A stretch of DNA of 64,000 nt from Iris pallida (GCA_029216955.1 JANAVB010002199.1:18039053-18103052), one strand, 5' to 3'; positions 1 through 11,574 are shown, counted from the stretch's first letter. The notes: a model not told the origin generated them from the letters alone. Program-made: numbers and translations.

Positions 1-228
1 CCCCCCCCCCAAAAAAAAGGTTAAAAATGAAAAAGAAAAAACTAAAAAAATTATTAGAAAATATAGGCATGAGAATAGATTTTCTATCCTAAATTTTTTT
101 CAGGAATAAAAAAATTATCTAGTACCAAAACGTCCCTCTAATTTGGTGTCTTGACAGAAACAAAAAAAAAATTATAGAGCTAACAGAGTACTTATCGGAG
201 GACTACTTACCATCAATTCACTATAAAT
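1..228. repeat. Direct repeat, copy A
   Basis: This AT-rich stretch opens with a C run followed by an A run. It is repeated about 610 bp downstream at 608-847. Shared landmarks are AGTACCAAAACGTCCCT, TTTGGTG, CTTGACAGAAAC and CTTATCGGAGGACTACTTAC. The copies differ by scattered substitutions and small indels, so the duplication is not recent. I see no coding potential and no LTR or TIR signature. The bases between the copies (229-607) are A-rich low complexity with no gene. Confidence 0.8.
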
Positions 229-607
229 GAAAACAATTTTTTTTAAAAGGATAAACAACTGCAAAAAAAATGCGAAAAAACAAAAATAAATCATTCTTAG
301 GAAAAAAAATAAAAAAATATATGGAAAAAAAAAACTAAACTAAAACAAAAAAATCATTCTAAAAAAACATTAATAAGTAAAAAAATGAAAGAAAAACCTT
401 AAAAAAGAACAAAGAAATGATGAATCTTAAAAAACTGAAAATAAAAAACCTAACCAAAAAATGAAAAAAAATCATTAAAAAAAGAAAAAACCCCAAAAAA
501 ACATTTAAATGGAAACAAAAAACAAAAGAGTTCTTAAAACTGAAAAAAAAAAACGAAAAAAACCTTTCAAAAACTGAAAACAAAAAAAAAAACTAAAAAA
601 ACTGAAA

Positions 608-847
608 CCCCCCCCCCCCCCCCCCCCCCAAAAAAAAGGTTAAAAATGAAAAATAAAAAAATTCTTAGAAAATAAAGACGTGAGAATAGATTCTCCATCC
701 TAATTTTTTTAGAAATAAAATAATTACCCAGTACCAAAACGTCCCTTTAGTTTGGTGCCTTGACAGAAACACAAAAAAAACACACAAAAATTCATCGAGC
801 TAACATAGTACTTATCGGAGGACTACTTACCACCAATACGCTATAAA
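608..847. repeat. Direct repeat, copy B
   Basis: This is the second copy of the repeat at 1-228. It begins with a run of 22 C. It has the same order of landmarks, including GTACCAAAACGTCCCT and CTTATCGGAGGACTACTTAC. From 848 to 1167 I see only AT-rich sequence with no recognisable gene. Confidence 0.8.
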
Positions 848-1167
848 GACTTGTGCATCTTTTATTCATTTATTGTTGGACGTGGTTCAATGGAGCAGAA
901 TAAGAACTAAACAAATAAAAACTTAAAAAAAAACTCAAACAACAAAAAATCAACAAAGTGACAACACACAAAACATTGGATCCTTAAAATTTCTCCCAAA
1001 ATATATTCATATATAATTACATCATATCCAACAAACAAAGCCATCAAATCTAAAGCTATGATCATTAAAATCGAAATAAATATCAAAAATATTAAAATGA
1101 CAGTACTCATCACAAAATTAAAATCCTAAAAAAAACTCGACAATGTTAATCAAACAGTCAGACATAT

Positions 1168-2060
1168 TCAAAAAATTTATGAAAAATGTGTGCAGCATAA
1201 AGCCGTCAACAAAATAATCATCCATCAACAAAATAATCATATATCAAAGAAAGTGCGCTTCATTATCAGATTAATATTTTTTAAAGAAAACCATAACCAT
1301 AAGAGTCGAAATAGCAAGAGAAAGAAGAATATCGATACCCCGACCGAAGAAACGTTGGCGATGGCGATGAAGTCCGACTCCTCCTCCTTGCTACTGCTTC
1401 TTCACTCTCTCTAGATTTTTGGCCTGGGTAGTAACAATTGAAATAGAATAGAGAAAGCGAAAAAGAAAAATAAGGAGAAGACTTTATGAAAATCGCTACG
1501 AAGCAGTTATGGAACGGTTGGAATGCCACTCCTATTTTTTCGCTTAGTTACGGACGGTTACGGGAGAAGATTTTTTTGGGCAGTTATGGGCGGATCCATT
1601 CTTGTTGGCAGCAATATTCCACATAATCTTCAAAAAAATTATGAAAAATGTGTGCAGCATAAAGCTGTCAACAAAATAATCATATATCAAAGAAAGTGCG
1701 CTTCATTATCAGATTAATGTTTTTGAAAGAAAACCATAACCATAAGAATCGAAATAGCAAGAGAAGGAAGAATATCGATACCCCGACCGAAAAAAACGTT
1801 GGCGATGGCGATGAAGTCCGACTCCTCCTCCTTGCTACTGCTTCTTCACTCTCTCTAGGTTTTTGGCCTGGGTAGTAACAATTGAAATAGAATAGAGAAA
1901 GTGAAAAAGAAAAATAAGGAGAAGACTTTATGAAAATCGCTACGAAGCAGTTATGGAAAGGTTGGAATGTCACTCCTACGGACGATTACGAGAGAAGATT
2001 TTTTTGGGCGGTTATGGGCGGATCCATTCTTGTTGGCAACAATATTCCATATAATCTCTT
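1168..2060. repeat. Tandem duplication, about 461-bp unit
   Basis: Two head-to-tail copies (about 1168-1628 and 1629-2060) are nearly identical over most of their length. Both run from ATGAAAAATGTGTGCAGCAT through CGATACCCCGACCGA and TTTGGCCTGGGTAGTAACA to GCGGATCCATTCTTGTTGGC. The second copy lacks part of the segment around TTTTTTCGCTTAGTTACGG. Open frames in both strands are short, and the duplication itself creates similar ORFs in each copy, so I call no gene. Confidence 0.85.
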
Positions 2061-2200
2061 TAAATATTTTTTGGACGGTTGTGTGCGGATCCATTCTTGT
2101 TGGCAGTAATATCCCATATAATCTCTTTAAATATTTTTGGACGGTTGTGTGCTGATCCATTCTTGTTGGCAGCAATATCCCACATAATCTCTTTAAATAT
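2002..2200. repeat. Three tandem copies of a 66-67 bp unit
   Basis: The unit contains GATCCATTCTTGTTGGCA, CCATATAATCTCTTTAAAT and TTTTTGGACGGTTGTGTG. GATCC lies at 2021, 2088 and 2154. The array is the amplified tail of the 461-bp duplication unit. From 2201 to about 2650 I see no gene or structured element. Confidence 0.85.
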
Positions 2201-2757
2201 AAATTTAAATAATGTTGATGAATATTTGGAAGTATTTGGACGAAAATTTCTCCCCATTGTATCTTACTTTCAGTAATAAAGGATTATTATATAACTATGG
2301 TAACATAATCTTCTAATCGGTCCATAAATCATGACAGTATTACTCTACAACAAAGAAATTAGATTCCTTTTTATTTATGCATGCTTGCAATGCAATACTC
2401 TTCTAACGTGAACTGTTATGCTTGCTTGCAATGGAGAGATATGTAGTGTACTTTCTGACAACAACAAAATTTATTGCTTCTCCCTCTTTTATCATATTCA
2501 CAAATAAATTGATTTATGTTTCAAGAACAAAACATTAAATCAACCACATGACAGAACTTATAGGATTTTCCCTCAAGAATTCATCCGTTGCATAATCAAC
2601 AGTATTTATTTAATAAAATATTATTCTTTATGCGACTATGATAGAAGAAAAATAATCAAACAATTGGAACCCTAAATTAAATTAGATCGAAGATCTAGAA
2701 TTTCTGAATAACAATAAAAAATGGATTCTAACTTCGACCTCATAAATCAAGCAGGAG

Positions 2758-2769
2758 GCTCTTATACCA
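2758..2769 (-). other. Copia primer-binding site (tRNA-Met type)
   Basis: GCTCTTATACCA read on the plus strand is the complement of a tRNA-Met-type primer-binding site. It sits two bases from the LTR, the same spacing as in the copia element at 44134-52425. Confidence 0.7.
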
Positions 2770-2771
2770 CT

Positions 2772-3237
2772 TGTTGGATTTTAATGCATGTTGATTCATG
2801 AGATGAAGAACATAATAAAAATTGCGGAAGCGTACCTGAATCCATTGCTAGGCTTGATGGATCTTGAAGAGGTCGTCTCTTTATTGGGTTCGATCTTCCA
2901 ACTTGTTACGACCCTTAATGACAAAGAAGAATTTGAATCCTTAGTCCCTCTCTTTCTGTTGATGGGGATGCAGAAGAGAAAAAGAGAACCTCTTTTTTGG
3001 TGGTCGTATAAGTTGGAAACCATAACCCTAATGAATACATACATTTATATGTTTTGATATTTCTAATTTGGCCCCTCATCAAATTAGAATTATCTCCAGT
3101 ATCTACACATTAATTCCATGACAATTACACCCTTAATCCAATTTTCAAATAGACCACTTTAATTTGGCTTAATTATTTGGATAGTCCAATACAATTAACT
3201 TTACATGTGTGGCCCCATATTATTGAATAATCCAACA
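2772..3237 (-). mobile_element. Ty1/copia LTR (5' LTR side of a truncated element)
   Basis: The 466-bp LTR is bounded by TGTTGGATT and AATCCAACA, a short terminal inversion typical of copia LTRs. Two bases to its left lies GCTCTTATACCA (2758-2769). This is the complement of an initiator tRNA-Met primer-binding site with one change from the usual GCTCTGATACCA. The element therefore reads on the minus strand and this is its 5' LTR. About 100 bp of leader (2651-2757) may belong to it. No gag or pol and no second LTR are visible, so the rest has been lost. The region 3238-3863 is AT-rich and holds nothing I recognise. Confidence 0.75.
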
Positions 3238-3869
3238 TGTTATACAATGGAAAGACATGTATAGCAAAATTAGGATGCTTGATAATTTATTAAAATATTT
3301 TATCTTATCTATACTACTATATAATAGAAAAAGTTAATTTTATGATATATTTTTTCTTCCAAATATATCTTTATCTAACTTTACTAATTTAAATTATTCG
3401 TTAAATTTAATAAAGACAACAAGGTAATTACATATAGAAGGAAGATGTAGCTTGCTCTTGGTCCCTTTTAGTTGCTCTTTTCGAGTGCAGAAAAAATTAA
3501 CTAAAAGTCAATTAAACACGTGCATATATACTAATCTATAGTAGGAAAAAAAAAAATCAAACTTCATTGTGGAACTTTCATGTTCCAAAAGTGTCCTCCA
3601 ACCTTATATATATTAAGATATATTTAAATTAAATAAGAATATAATATGTAAATTGTACACCTTTTCACTAACATAATTACTAAATGCTAATAATTACACA
3701 TTTCCAACTACATTAAAATTTTATCTTCGAAGAGATAAATTTATTTCAAAATAGATCGTCATGCAAGTATACATTTAAAAATATGAGAGAAAAAGACAAA
3801 AGACATGCGAAGTAGGTTCACGATTGCTAGTATATATATATAAGAAAGGAAAGTAATAATGAGAAGTGA

Positions 3870-4560
3870 ACGGCAGTCCAATTCGGGGCGAATTCGGCCC
3901 CAAAATATGGCTCATTTGTCGGTCTGGTCCGAAAAATGGTCTATGTATCGGTCCGGTTTGAATAATTTTGGACTCGGATTGGTCCGGTCAGTATATCGAA
4001 ACGTACCGGACCTCATATTTCGGCCCAAAAGAAAGGTCCAGTCCGAAGAAAAATCCGTAGTCCGATCCGGTCCGACCCGACACGAGAAAACTCGAGCCAT
4101 TTCAGCTATAACATCTCTTGCTTTGGTACTGTTTTCTGGCATTGCCTAGCATTTCACTACTTTGTATGGCATTCATATTGCAAGAACACGATGTTCTGCT
4201 TTAGCTATCGAAACATAATGGTTAGGTTCTGCAGACTTCTTGTAAGGAGCATTAGTCTTAGTTAACAACTAATTGCATATAATATATTTCATAGATAAAC
4301 CACATAAGCATATTAAGGAGCTAATCCTTTACTATGAGGTTAGTCATGACTTACATTGTTTTCCTGCCCGGAATTCCTAGTCCAGACCGGACTCGTCCGA
4401 TTCGAAACCCACTGTGTTGTGAGCATGTGTCGGATTGGACTCATAATTTTACTCTTAGGCACGGATCGTTATAGTGCAAGGACCTGAGAGGTCCGACACA
4501 GACCCGACCCTGCCCACCCAACTTCAGGTCAAGCCGGTCCGGTCCACTTGACAGCTCTAG
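3870..4560. mobile_element. Probable non-autonomous hAT-like element
   Basis: This segment is rich in GGTCCGGTC and GGCCC motifs and ends with TTGACAGCTCTAG. That is the inverted form of the TAGAGCTGTCAA terminus seen in the hAT MITE at 38151-38768. The left end near 3870 (GGCAGTCCAATTCGGGG) is only a weak inverse match, and I could not find a target duplication. There is no coding capacity beyond short frames. Downstream at 4636-4760 a 25-bp motif, TTGTTAGTTGTTCCCGTTCT, is repeated twice. Confidence 0.4.
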
Positions 4561-4881
4561 TTAATAGTTTGTTTGGAGTCACCAATAACAACAAAGAACA
4601 CAAATGTTGATTTAGATCCTTTGAGTTTGCGACTCCTTGTTAGTTGTTCCCGTTCTATTTTTCTCTTGGGTTATTAGAACTCCTACAAGTATGTAGTTGC
4701 AAGGTCTCGTATAATATCTTGTTAGTTGTTCCCGTTCTATTTCGAATTTTATACGAGATCCTAAAATTAAATGTAAATTTTGAATATAACAGAGACCTAA
4801 ACAAGATCTAACGGTAAGCCAAGTCATCCATCCTGGACAATATAAAAATATAAACTCAAAATTTAAAAATTATAAGAGACC

Positions 4882-5400
4882 CTATAGGACGTCGCTAAAT
4901 AGGGACGTCGCTAAATAGGGAAAATACGTCACCTACAGGACGTCGCTAAATAGGAAAAATACGTCGCTAATTTCAATTAGCGATGTCTTTAGCGACGTTT
5001 GGACGTTGTCGCGATTAACCTAGTCGCTAAACAACACGACGTCGCAATACGTCGCTATTGCAACGACACTTAGCGACGCATACACGTCGCTAATTCAGCG
5101 ACTACCAGCGACGTAAAACGACAGCAGTTACCGACGTAACCTAGCGACGTTGAGCGACTTGACATGCATCGATGCTGACCTGGCTTGAGAGCCAAAAGGC
5201 GACGTTCTGCGACTTTTGTTACGTCGCTATAGTACCGACATATAGCGACGTTTAGCGACGTGGTACGTAGCGACGTTTAGCGACGTGGTACGTAGCGACG
5301 TTTAGTGACGATCAGCGACGGTATTCATCACAGTTAGCGACGTTTTGATACTTACTTAGCGACGTAATCTTTCGTCGTTGGACGTCGCTGAACGTCGCTA
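4882..5400. repeat. CACTA subterminal repeat array (left)
   Basis: About 25 copies of the core TAGCGACGT, CGTCGCTA or close variants occur in both orientations, often as inverted pairs. In En/Spm such arrays bind the DNA-binding transposase protein. That role is inferred here from the position and density of the repeats. Confidence 0.8.
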
Positions 5401-5712
5401 ATGTTGAAAAAAAAAATATATAGCATTTGCAGCATCCCCTACAGCATTTGCAGCAGCAGCATTTGCAGCATCCCCTACAGCATTTGTTACAACAGCGACG
5501 GTGTGTATCACGAACACAGTATCAAACAACACAGATACACACAATCACGAACACGTTTGAAACACAATCTCATCAATCAACACAAATATATGAAAAATTG
5601 TAACAACATTGTCAAACATAATGCTCCACATAAGAATAATGCATGTATAACCACATAAAAGACCCAACAATGGGCCATCACACAACAATATATATATATA
5701 TATATATGTCGA

Positions 5713-6792
5713 CTACGGCTGATCAGGAGGAGCATCACTGCTCCTGGAAAGAAGGTAAGCATACGGCTCCGGTGTAAGAACCACCGACGATGAAGGAGGA
5801 GGCAATGCAACCGCTGGAGTAGGAGACAATGTAACCGCTGGAGAAGGAGGCAGTGTAACCGCTGGAGATGGGTGCGTCCGCGTCTCCTCTAGGGCTAGCA
5901 GTCTGGCGCTGCATTGCTCCATGCAAGCCGCTATCCTAGTAACGGTGTCGTGAATGGACTCCTGCGTCTCCTGTACGTGCCGTACGGTGCGCTCGAGCTC
6001 GTCAAAGCGTGCGATGACCGACGCAGCGTTCCCTTACGCCTGAGACCCTGGCTGCTCAGAAATCCTCCTCAGCATATCGTCGCGCAGCTCAGCAATCTGG
6101 CAGGCAATGGTACCCTCGACTCGGGATGACTCGGCCTGTGACGGCTGTGAATGCGTACTGGTAGAGGGAGCCCTGGATGCCTGCGTCGCAACAAATGTTA
6201 AAATTTGCATATTGATTCGGTTGTAGCATTCTTGAGACATGTTAAAATCTAATTTTATGTTCAACAATCTTGTAATCACCTCCAACGGTGAATGGTCATC
6301 ACAACCAGGATATAAAGGAGTCCTTGCATTCTCCAGCAACTCTATTAACTTTGCAGCATCGGCATTCGGTGCCTCCTCAGCTGCATATTGATTGTTCGGA
6401 TCGAAACTAGGCCCCGCAGCATCGAAAACCATGTTCGTCCACCCTTGGTCGTAATCAGCATGCTCGTGGACATCTACATAAGGCTCCACATAAGGCTCCG
6501 GCTCGGAGGCTAAAGGCACAAGTTCTCCGTGTGCGGTCCACTGATAATAATTTGGCATGAAACCCCTCGAATATAAATGATATGTCACATCCACTTTCGA
6601 ATGATATTTCAAGTTGCGACATCTCACACATGGACACTTAATTCTTGTACGGTCCATGTACTAAGGGAACACCTTGGCAAACTGCAAGAACTGTTGTACA
6701 CCCTGTATAAATTCATCCTGCATACCGCACATATCATCAGGATGACGATTGTACATCCACAAACGGTTCCGCAGATAGTAATTCATATCCAT
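5713..6792 (-). pseudogene. Truncated CACTA transposase (transposase-associated domain plus coiled-coil tail)
   Basis: Read on the minus strand from the ATG at 6792, this is one frame of 360 codons broken by TAG at 6661-6663 and TAA at 6034-6036. The N-terminus carries LWMYNR, then IKCPCVRCRN, a zinc-binding-like CPCxxC, then YHLYSRGFMPNYYQWTAHGE. This matches the transposase-associated domain found at the front of plant En/Spm TNP2-type transposases. A second family motif, ARTPLYPGCDDHSPLEVI, follows. The large catalytic domain expected next is absent. Instead the frame runs into a Ser/Gln-rich stretch, a likely coiled coil (FDELERTVRHVQETQESI) and a Pro/Ser-rich tail ending PDQP. This suggests an internal deletion that fused the start of one transposon gene to the end of another. 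It encodes no working transposase. Confidence 0.8.
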
Positions 6793-6901
6793 TTTAAGAT
6801 AATTCTGCAAAGATTGACACAGATAATAATTCATCATGATGACGATTGTACATCCACAAACGGTTCCGCAGATAGTAATTCATATCCATTTTAAGATAAT
6901 T
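6735..6901. repeat. 70-bp duplication at the transposase start
   Basis: The segment around GACGATTGTACATCCACAAA and GCAGATAGTAATTCATATCC occurs at 6735-6804 and again at 6832-6901, a period of 97 bp. The duplicated DNA includes the codons for MDMNYYLRNRLWMYNR, so a second copy of the transposase start lies upstream of the first. Confidence 0.9.
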
Positions 6902-8837
6902 ACTGCAGAAAGTGAAGACCGACATGAACTGACGCACGAAAGTGATGATTATACGACCACAAGTTTTATGTTCTTCAACGGTATATTTCACATGCTTAAT
7001 TGCCAAGTGTAGGGACGAATGGCTCAGAACACAACCCAAAATTCATTCTAGCATACATTAGTGTGAATCATCTATATTCTGTACATATGGTGTAGTATAT
7101 GTTCTTATCGAATATAGTATCTAAAGGATGTAACAGAATCAATAAGATGAACCCACAAAATGTAATACTAAGACATTATCTACTACTAATAGATGTAGTG
7201 ATAGGTTGTCGTATCATCATTGCCGAGGGATGGGAGTCGGAGGACAGTCAACTTTATCTACGGCTACATAGTTTCTGCCTTGCCAGTCGAATGGCTGCAA
7301 GGACTATGTCTTGATCGCGATGTCGTACCGTAGATTAATGCAAATTCCTTATAGCAAATGTCGTACATAGATTTCTGTCTCGCCAGTCGAATGGCTGCAG
7401 GAACAGTGTCTGGCTGGTATATATAATTCAAAATCAGATTAATGGGACAATTACTTCCAAACCAAGACATACCCCTCACATTAGAAACATGTAATTCAAA
7501 ATCAGACCCCAATGGAGATGGCCTACTGTCCTTACACAGCTTATGACACACTCAAACTCACTGGACTAAATAAATCTATTGGTTTGCCGACTGAACAATA
7601 TGTTAGTATAGGATTTCTATGACTGATACATATATAAATACACTATGGCTTAATGTTACCACCAGACCACCGACTTTTGGTGATACACGCGGACTTAGCA
7701 GCATAACTTACAGGGGATGTCTATCCATCTCTTTGTTTTCTTCTGATAGTTTAAACTGATCCATAATACTTGAACCGAAAATTGGGATCTCATTCTCATA
7801 AGTACTAGAGTGATGGTTATCATCTCTTTTTGGGTTCTGTTGCAGTTATTAAAATCAATTTGACCACTCCCTTGGTGTGGCTCTGAATTAATCTTCAATC
7901 AATTATATAACAAGTCCATTTCCAACTTCCAAGGTTCTGACATTTGAATATTATCATTCCAATATTATTTACTTACTCTTTCATTCGTTTACGTAGCAAA
8001 ATTGAAACGTTTGACATCTAAAAAAATTCTCTATAGGAGACTAGCTAGTTTATTAGCTCTTACAGTTCCATTTTTGCTACTCTTAAGTCTCTCGCAGACA
8101 AAGACGATACTCTACTCTAGCAAGAATAGTAAGTATCAAGAGATCAATACTGCTGATTTGAGTGACCACCCAAATTAAAAACCTACTCATTTGTTAAATT
8201 TAAAATTTATTAGCAGTTCTTTTATTGCTATTGTACATTCCCAAGAAAACAATTTGTATGTGCTATTGTCACTGAATTTATAAAGGATGAAGGATAGAAA
8301 GGCAAATCATCATAGATCAATTATTCCTCACCAAAATTAGACATAATTTTGCTAATCCATTATAATAAGGCAAATCATCAGAGATCAATACACACCAAAA
8401 TTAGGCTCAACAGACCATATTTCGATACTGTGTGCCTAAGAAAGCATAAAAGATAGAAAAATACAGGCTTCTCCCAATTCAGTTTTAATTCCCATGGATG
8501 GTTTTTTTCGACACTGAAAAACAAATTTGGAAGTAAAAAGAGCTACCGGAGGAGAAGGGGGGCTACCTGAGGATGGTGCGAGAAGGAGGAGAGAGAGGGG
8601 GCCTACCCAAAATAGTCCCAAAGCAGTGCCCTAGAAAGAGAGAGAGGGAGAGAGAGTGGGGGGGCTACCTGAGGAGAAGGCCGGAGGAGGGTGCGAAGAG
8701 GAGGAGGCCGGAGGTGGAGGAGGGTACGAGCACCGGAGGAGGGTGCGAGCGCCGGAGGAGGAAGAGCGGAAAATTTGGGGGGGGGGGAATTTCGGCCGGG
8801 AATAATAGAAAAGAAACCCTCCTGCATCCTATATGAA

Positions 8838-9085
8838 ACATTTAGCGACGTCCGCATGCGACATCGCTAAACGTCGCTGATTATTAATATACGACGACGT
8901 AATATAACAGTCGTCGATACGCGTCGCTATATTAAAATAATTAGCGACGTGTAGCGACGAAATTGCGACGCAGATTCCCATTTAATATACTAATATCGAT
9001 ATTCGTCGCTAGTAGTCGCCACCAGCGACGGATAGCGACGACACATTACACGTCGCTAAATTCCCAAAAATTAGCGACGTCCTCT
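8838..9085. repeat. CACTA subterminal repeat array (right)
   Basis: TTAGCGACGT, CGTCGCTA and AGCGACG words in both orientations mirror the left array at 4882-5400. They end about 45 bp short of the CACTA terminus at 9131. Confidence 0.8.
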
Positions 9086-9187
9086 CATGGAGTCCCTAAA
9101 TTCGTCCCAATTTTGCCATATTTTGGTAGTGCTAAAACTAAATAACCCTTTAAAGATACGATATTGAACAATTTGCTTCGTTCTTAC

Positions 9188-9493
9188 TAGGGGTGCAACT
9201 CAGACGGGTTGGGTCGGACTTGAGCTCAACCCGAGCCAAATTCGATAAATAATAAGCATAGTCCGAGCCCAAGCCCAACCAAACCTCCGGTTCAACATAT
9301 GAAGTCCAAGATCGAGCCCGGATGAAGCTCAGGTTGTGTCGGGTCCATTGAATTTATCGGGCTCTAATATGACATTTAAAATAATTGTAAACAATATTAA
9401 TATTAAACACATTATTAAATAGCAATCAATCATCAATCATTGCAAAATACAAACTGACATGAGATTTAGAAGGAGTTGAATTTTAGGGTTTAA

Positions 9494-9578
<85 letters not shown>

Positions 9579-9724
9579 CCCAAGTGGTCGGAGTTCGAGC
9601 CCCAGTGGTGACAAGTTCGCCACAATTACCTATTGCTTCAAAAAATAAAATATATAAATATACTAGTCCAACCCATGGTTTACCCGATCGAACTCGAGTT
9701 TAACCCGTCTGAGTTGCACCCCTA
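9188..9724. mobile_element. hAT MITE with perfect 8-bp target duplication
   Basis: The terminal inverted repeats of about 23 bp begin TAGGGGTGCAACTCAGACGG and are perfect at both ends. GTTCTTAC flanks the element at 9180-9187 and 9725-9732, an exact 8-bp target duplication as made by hAT transposases. The interior is non-coding and contains an (AT)n tract. The element lies about 50 bp beyond the end of the CACTA remnant. Confidence 0.92.
9497..9574. repeat. (AT)n microsatellite
   Basis: An uninterrupted AT dinucleotide tract of about 78 bp lies inside the hAT MITE. Confidence 0.95.
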
Positions 9725-9815
9725 GTTCTTACTGTTTTACAGCAATATGCACCATTTTATGATTTATGGATTTCGTCCAAAATTTAAAATATTAGATTAA
9801 ATGAAAATGCCAAGC

Positions 9816-9946
9816 TTACAACCACATTCCTACAACCCTCTTACAACCTTCACCCATTTGCTGACATGTGGGCCAGGTCACCACCTGGCCCACATGTAAG
9901 GAAATGGGTGAGTAATTGTAAGAGGATTGTAGGGATGTGGTTGTAA
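9816..9946. mobile_element. Long-hairpin MITE
   Basis: Two arms of roughly 60 bp are near-perfect inverses. The left arm begins TTACAACCACATTCCTACAA and the right arm ends GTAGGGATGTGGTTGTAA. The centre is a GGGCCAGGT/ACCTGGCCC inversion. The 131-bp unit would fold into one long hairpin. I did not find a convincing target duplication, so the superfamily is open. Confidence 0.7.
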
Positions 9947-10230
9947 CTGTAACATTACACTAGATTAAAATGGTATAAAAAGACATTAGGACTTGTTTGG
10001 GAGATCCCAAAGGTTGTGTTGCTAGCTATTTATCTCATCTCTCTTGCAAAATACAAAAATAGATATTTTTATGATTTTTTTAGGACATAATCCATACAAT
10101 TTTTGTTCTTTTAAGTGGGCCAGACTAAAGGACCCAATCCCAATCCCAACGCCAAACTTCCGGGTCCGTCACTACAACAGATATGGGATACGATAGCATG
10201 CTCATAACGCAGTAGAATGCCTATTATAGC

Positions 10231-11574
10231 TGTAGAAGCATGGAAAATATCAGAATAATGGTCCATACGGCTCCGGATACGAAGCCCATGCGGCTCATAT
10301 GGGAGCTGTCTTATACAGTTCAAAGGAAGACTCTCCGTCTCATGCGGCTCGAGAGTGTATGCGGTTCAGCAGGAATATGCGGCTCGATCGATGCCACGTG
10401 TCCCCCTGTGATCCTTCCCTACAGCTGGCCCTTTGAATAGTGGCCTCATTTAATGTTCTGACACGATTTGACGACTGTGGCGGCTCTGGCATAAAGTGTC
10501 ATAATGGCTCTGCCATAATGACAGACTCTTCGGGAAAAGAAGAAGATCTCTGACCCGATCCGTCAGAAATCCTAGGTTGTCATGTGGCAAATCTCATGCG
10601 GCTTAAATAGAGAACAGCTTCATGCGGCTCACTGAGAAGTCACCCTATATGACTAGCAGAAATCAGCTATATGTGGCCCACTGAGAGCTCAGCCCCTGCG
10701 GCTCAATACAATGCTAGCTCATGCGGCTCGTAAAGACTATGCATATGCGGCTCATTGAGAGTTCGTTTCCTGCGGTTCGATGAAGCATTGTCCTATGCGG
10801 CTCACGAAGAGTATCTCCCTGCGGTTCAAGTGTTGCCCATCTTATGCGGCTCTGGCAGGACCCACAATCAAAACATGTGGCATCGGATCAATCAAGGATT
10901 TAACCGAATCCCAACAAGTATATTTGACATCATCGTCATAATTACTAAGATCAGGGCATATCATTTATTATCAAGCTAATGGGACACGTGGCGAGCAATC
11001 GGACATTGGCATAATCAATCATGAAGATTTAAAGTAGTTAGTATTAATTGCTCACAAGATACGGTGCTATCCGCATTAATGGCCTAGATTCATTGTAATC
11101 AGGATCAAGGGTTCAGATAGATGGAGGGAGCGCCGATATTCCAAACAAATGATCATTAGCAAACCCTAATGATCATATCCCACCCTTATAAATAGCCAGC
11201 ATCATTTCTCTGCAAAAAAGGGACCGGCAACAAAAGAATAAAAAAAATACAGAGTCAGAGAGAGAATACACACAGAGAGAGAGAGAAGCCAGGAGAGCAA
11301 CAGAGGAGCAAAAAGAACTCTTCTTCGTCAACGCCAACCATCTTCACGCAAGGAGTCAAGGCTGCATACCGATCGTCCAAGGAGTAAGGCAGGGCTGCCG
11401 TCGCCTTTCCGAGCCTCTACCGTCACCCCCCAGAATCTAAAATAAACAATTGTACTTAGATTGCTGTACCTAGGTTTTCGTCCCTAGGCTTTCTTTGTAC
11501 AAGCGAGTTTGTATTGTGAGTCTAAGTTCAGTCCTCCGATAATTGTTCTGTACTTTTACAATCAATGGCAAACA
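10231..11574 (+). repeat. 5' LTR of the Tat element
   Basis: This 1344-bp LTR runs TG...CA. It is studded with the short motif ATGCGGCTC and variants (about ten copies). A TATAAATA box lies at 11187-11194, followed by a GA-rich leader. The 3' LTR is 3 bp longer because of two small indels in A-rich and CA-rich tracts. Confidence 0.95.
11187..11194 (+). promoter_or_regulatory. LTR TATA box
   Basis: TATAAATA, preceded by CCCACCCT, is conserved at the same place in the 3' LTR (27686-27693). Transcription probably starts about 30 bp downstream, near 11220. This is inferred from the motif alone. Confidence 0.7.

Larger units (their letters stand above)
4882..9131 (-). mobile_element. CACTA (En/Spm-like) transposon remnant
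   Basis: The right end is TTTTGGTAGTG (the inverse of CACTACCAAAA), the classic CACTA terminus. Both ends carry dense subterminal arrays of TAGCGACGT and ACGTCGCTA (4882-5400 and 8838-9085). Between them a broken transposase gene runs on the minus strand (5713-6792). I found no CACTA terminus at the left, so the element appears truncated there and probably immobile. The internal interval 6902-8570 holds no ORF I recognise. The interval 8540-8800 is GA/GC-rich low complexity with repeated GGAGGAGGGTGCGAG-like words, in the position of a 5' leader for the minus-strand gene. Confidence 0.8.

Noticed and set aside
4882..5400. CRISPR-like array from the regularly recurring TAGCGACGT
   Set aside because: Spacing is irregular, both orientations are mixed, the genome is plant, and CACTA subterminal repeats explain the pattern.
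8573..8857. Arg/Glu-rich plus-strand frame and Pro-rich minus-strand frame
   Set aside because: GA-rich low-complexity DNA in the leader position of the CACTA transposase gene. Nothing suggests coding.
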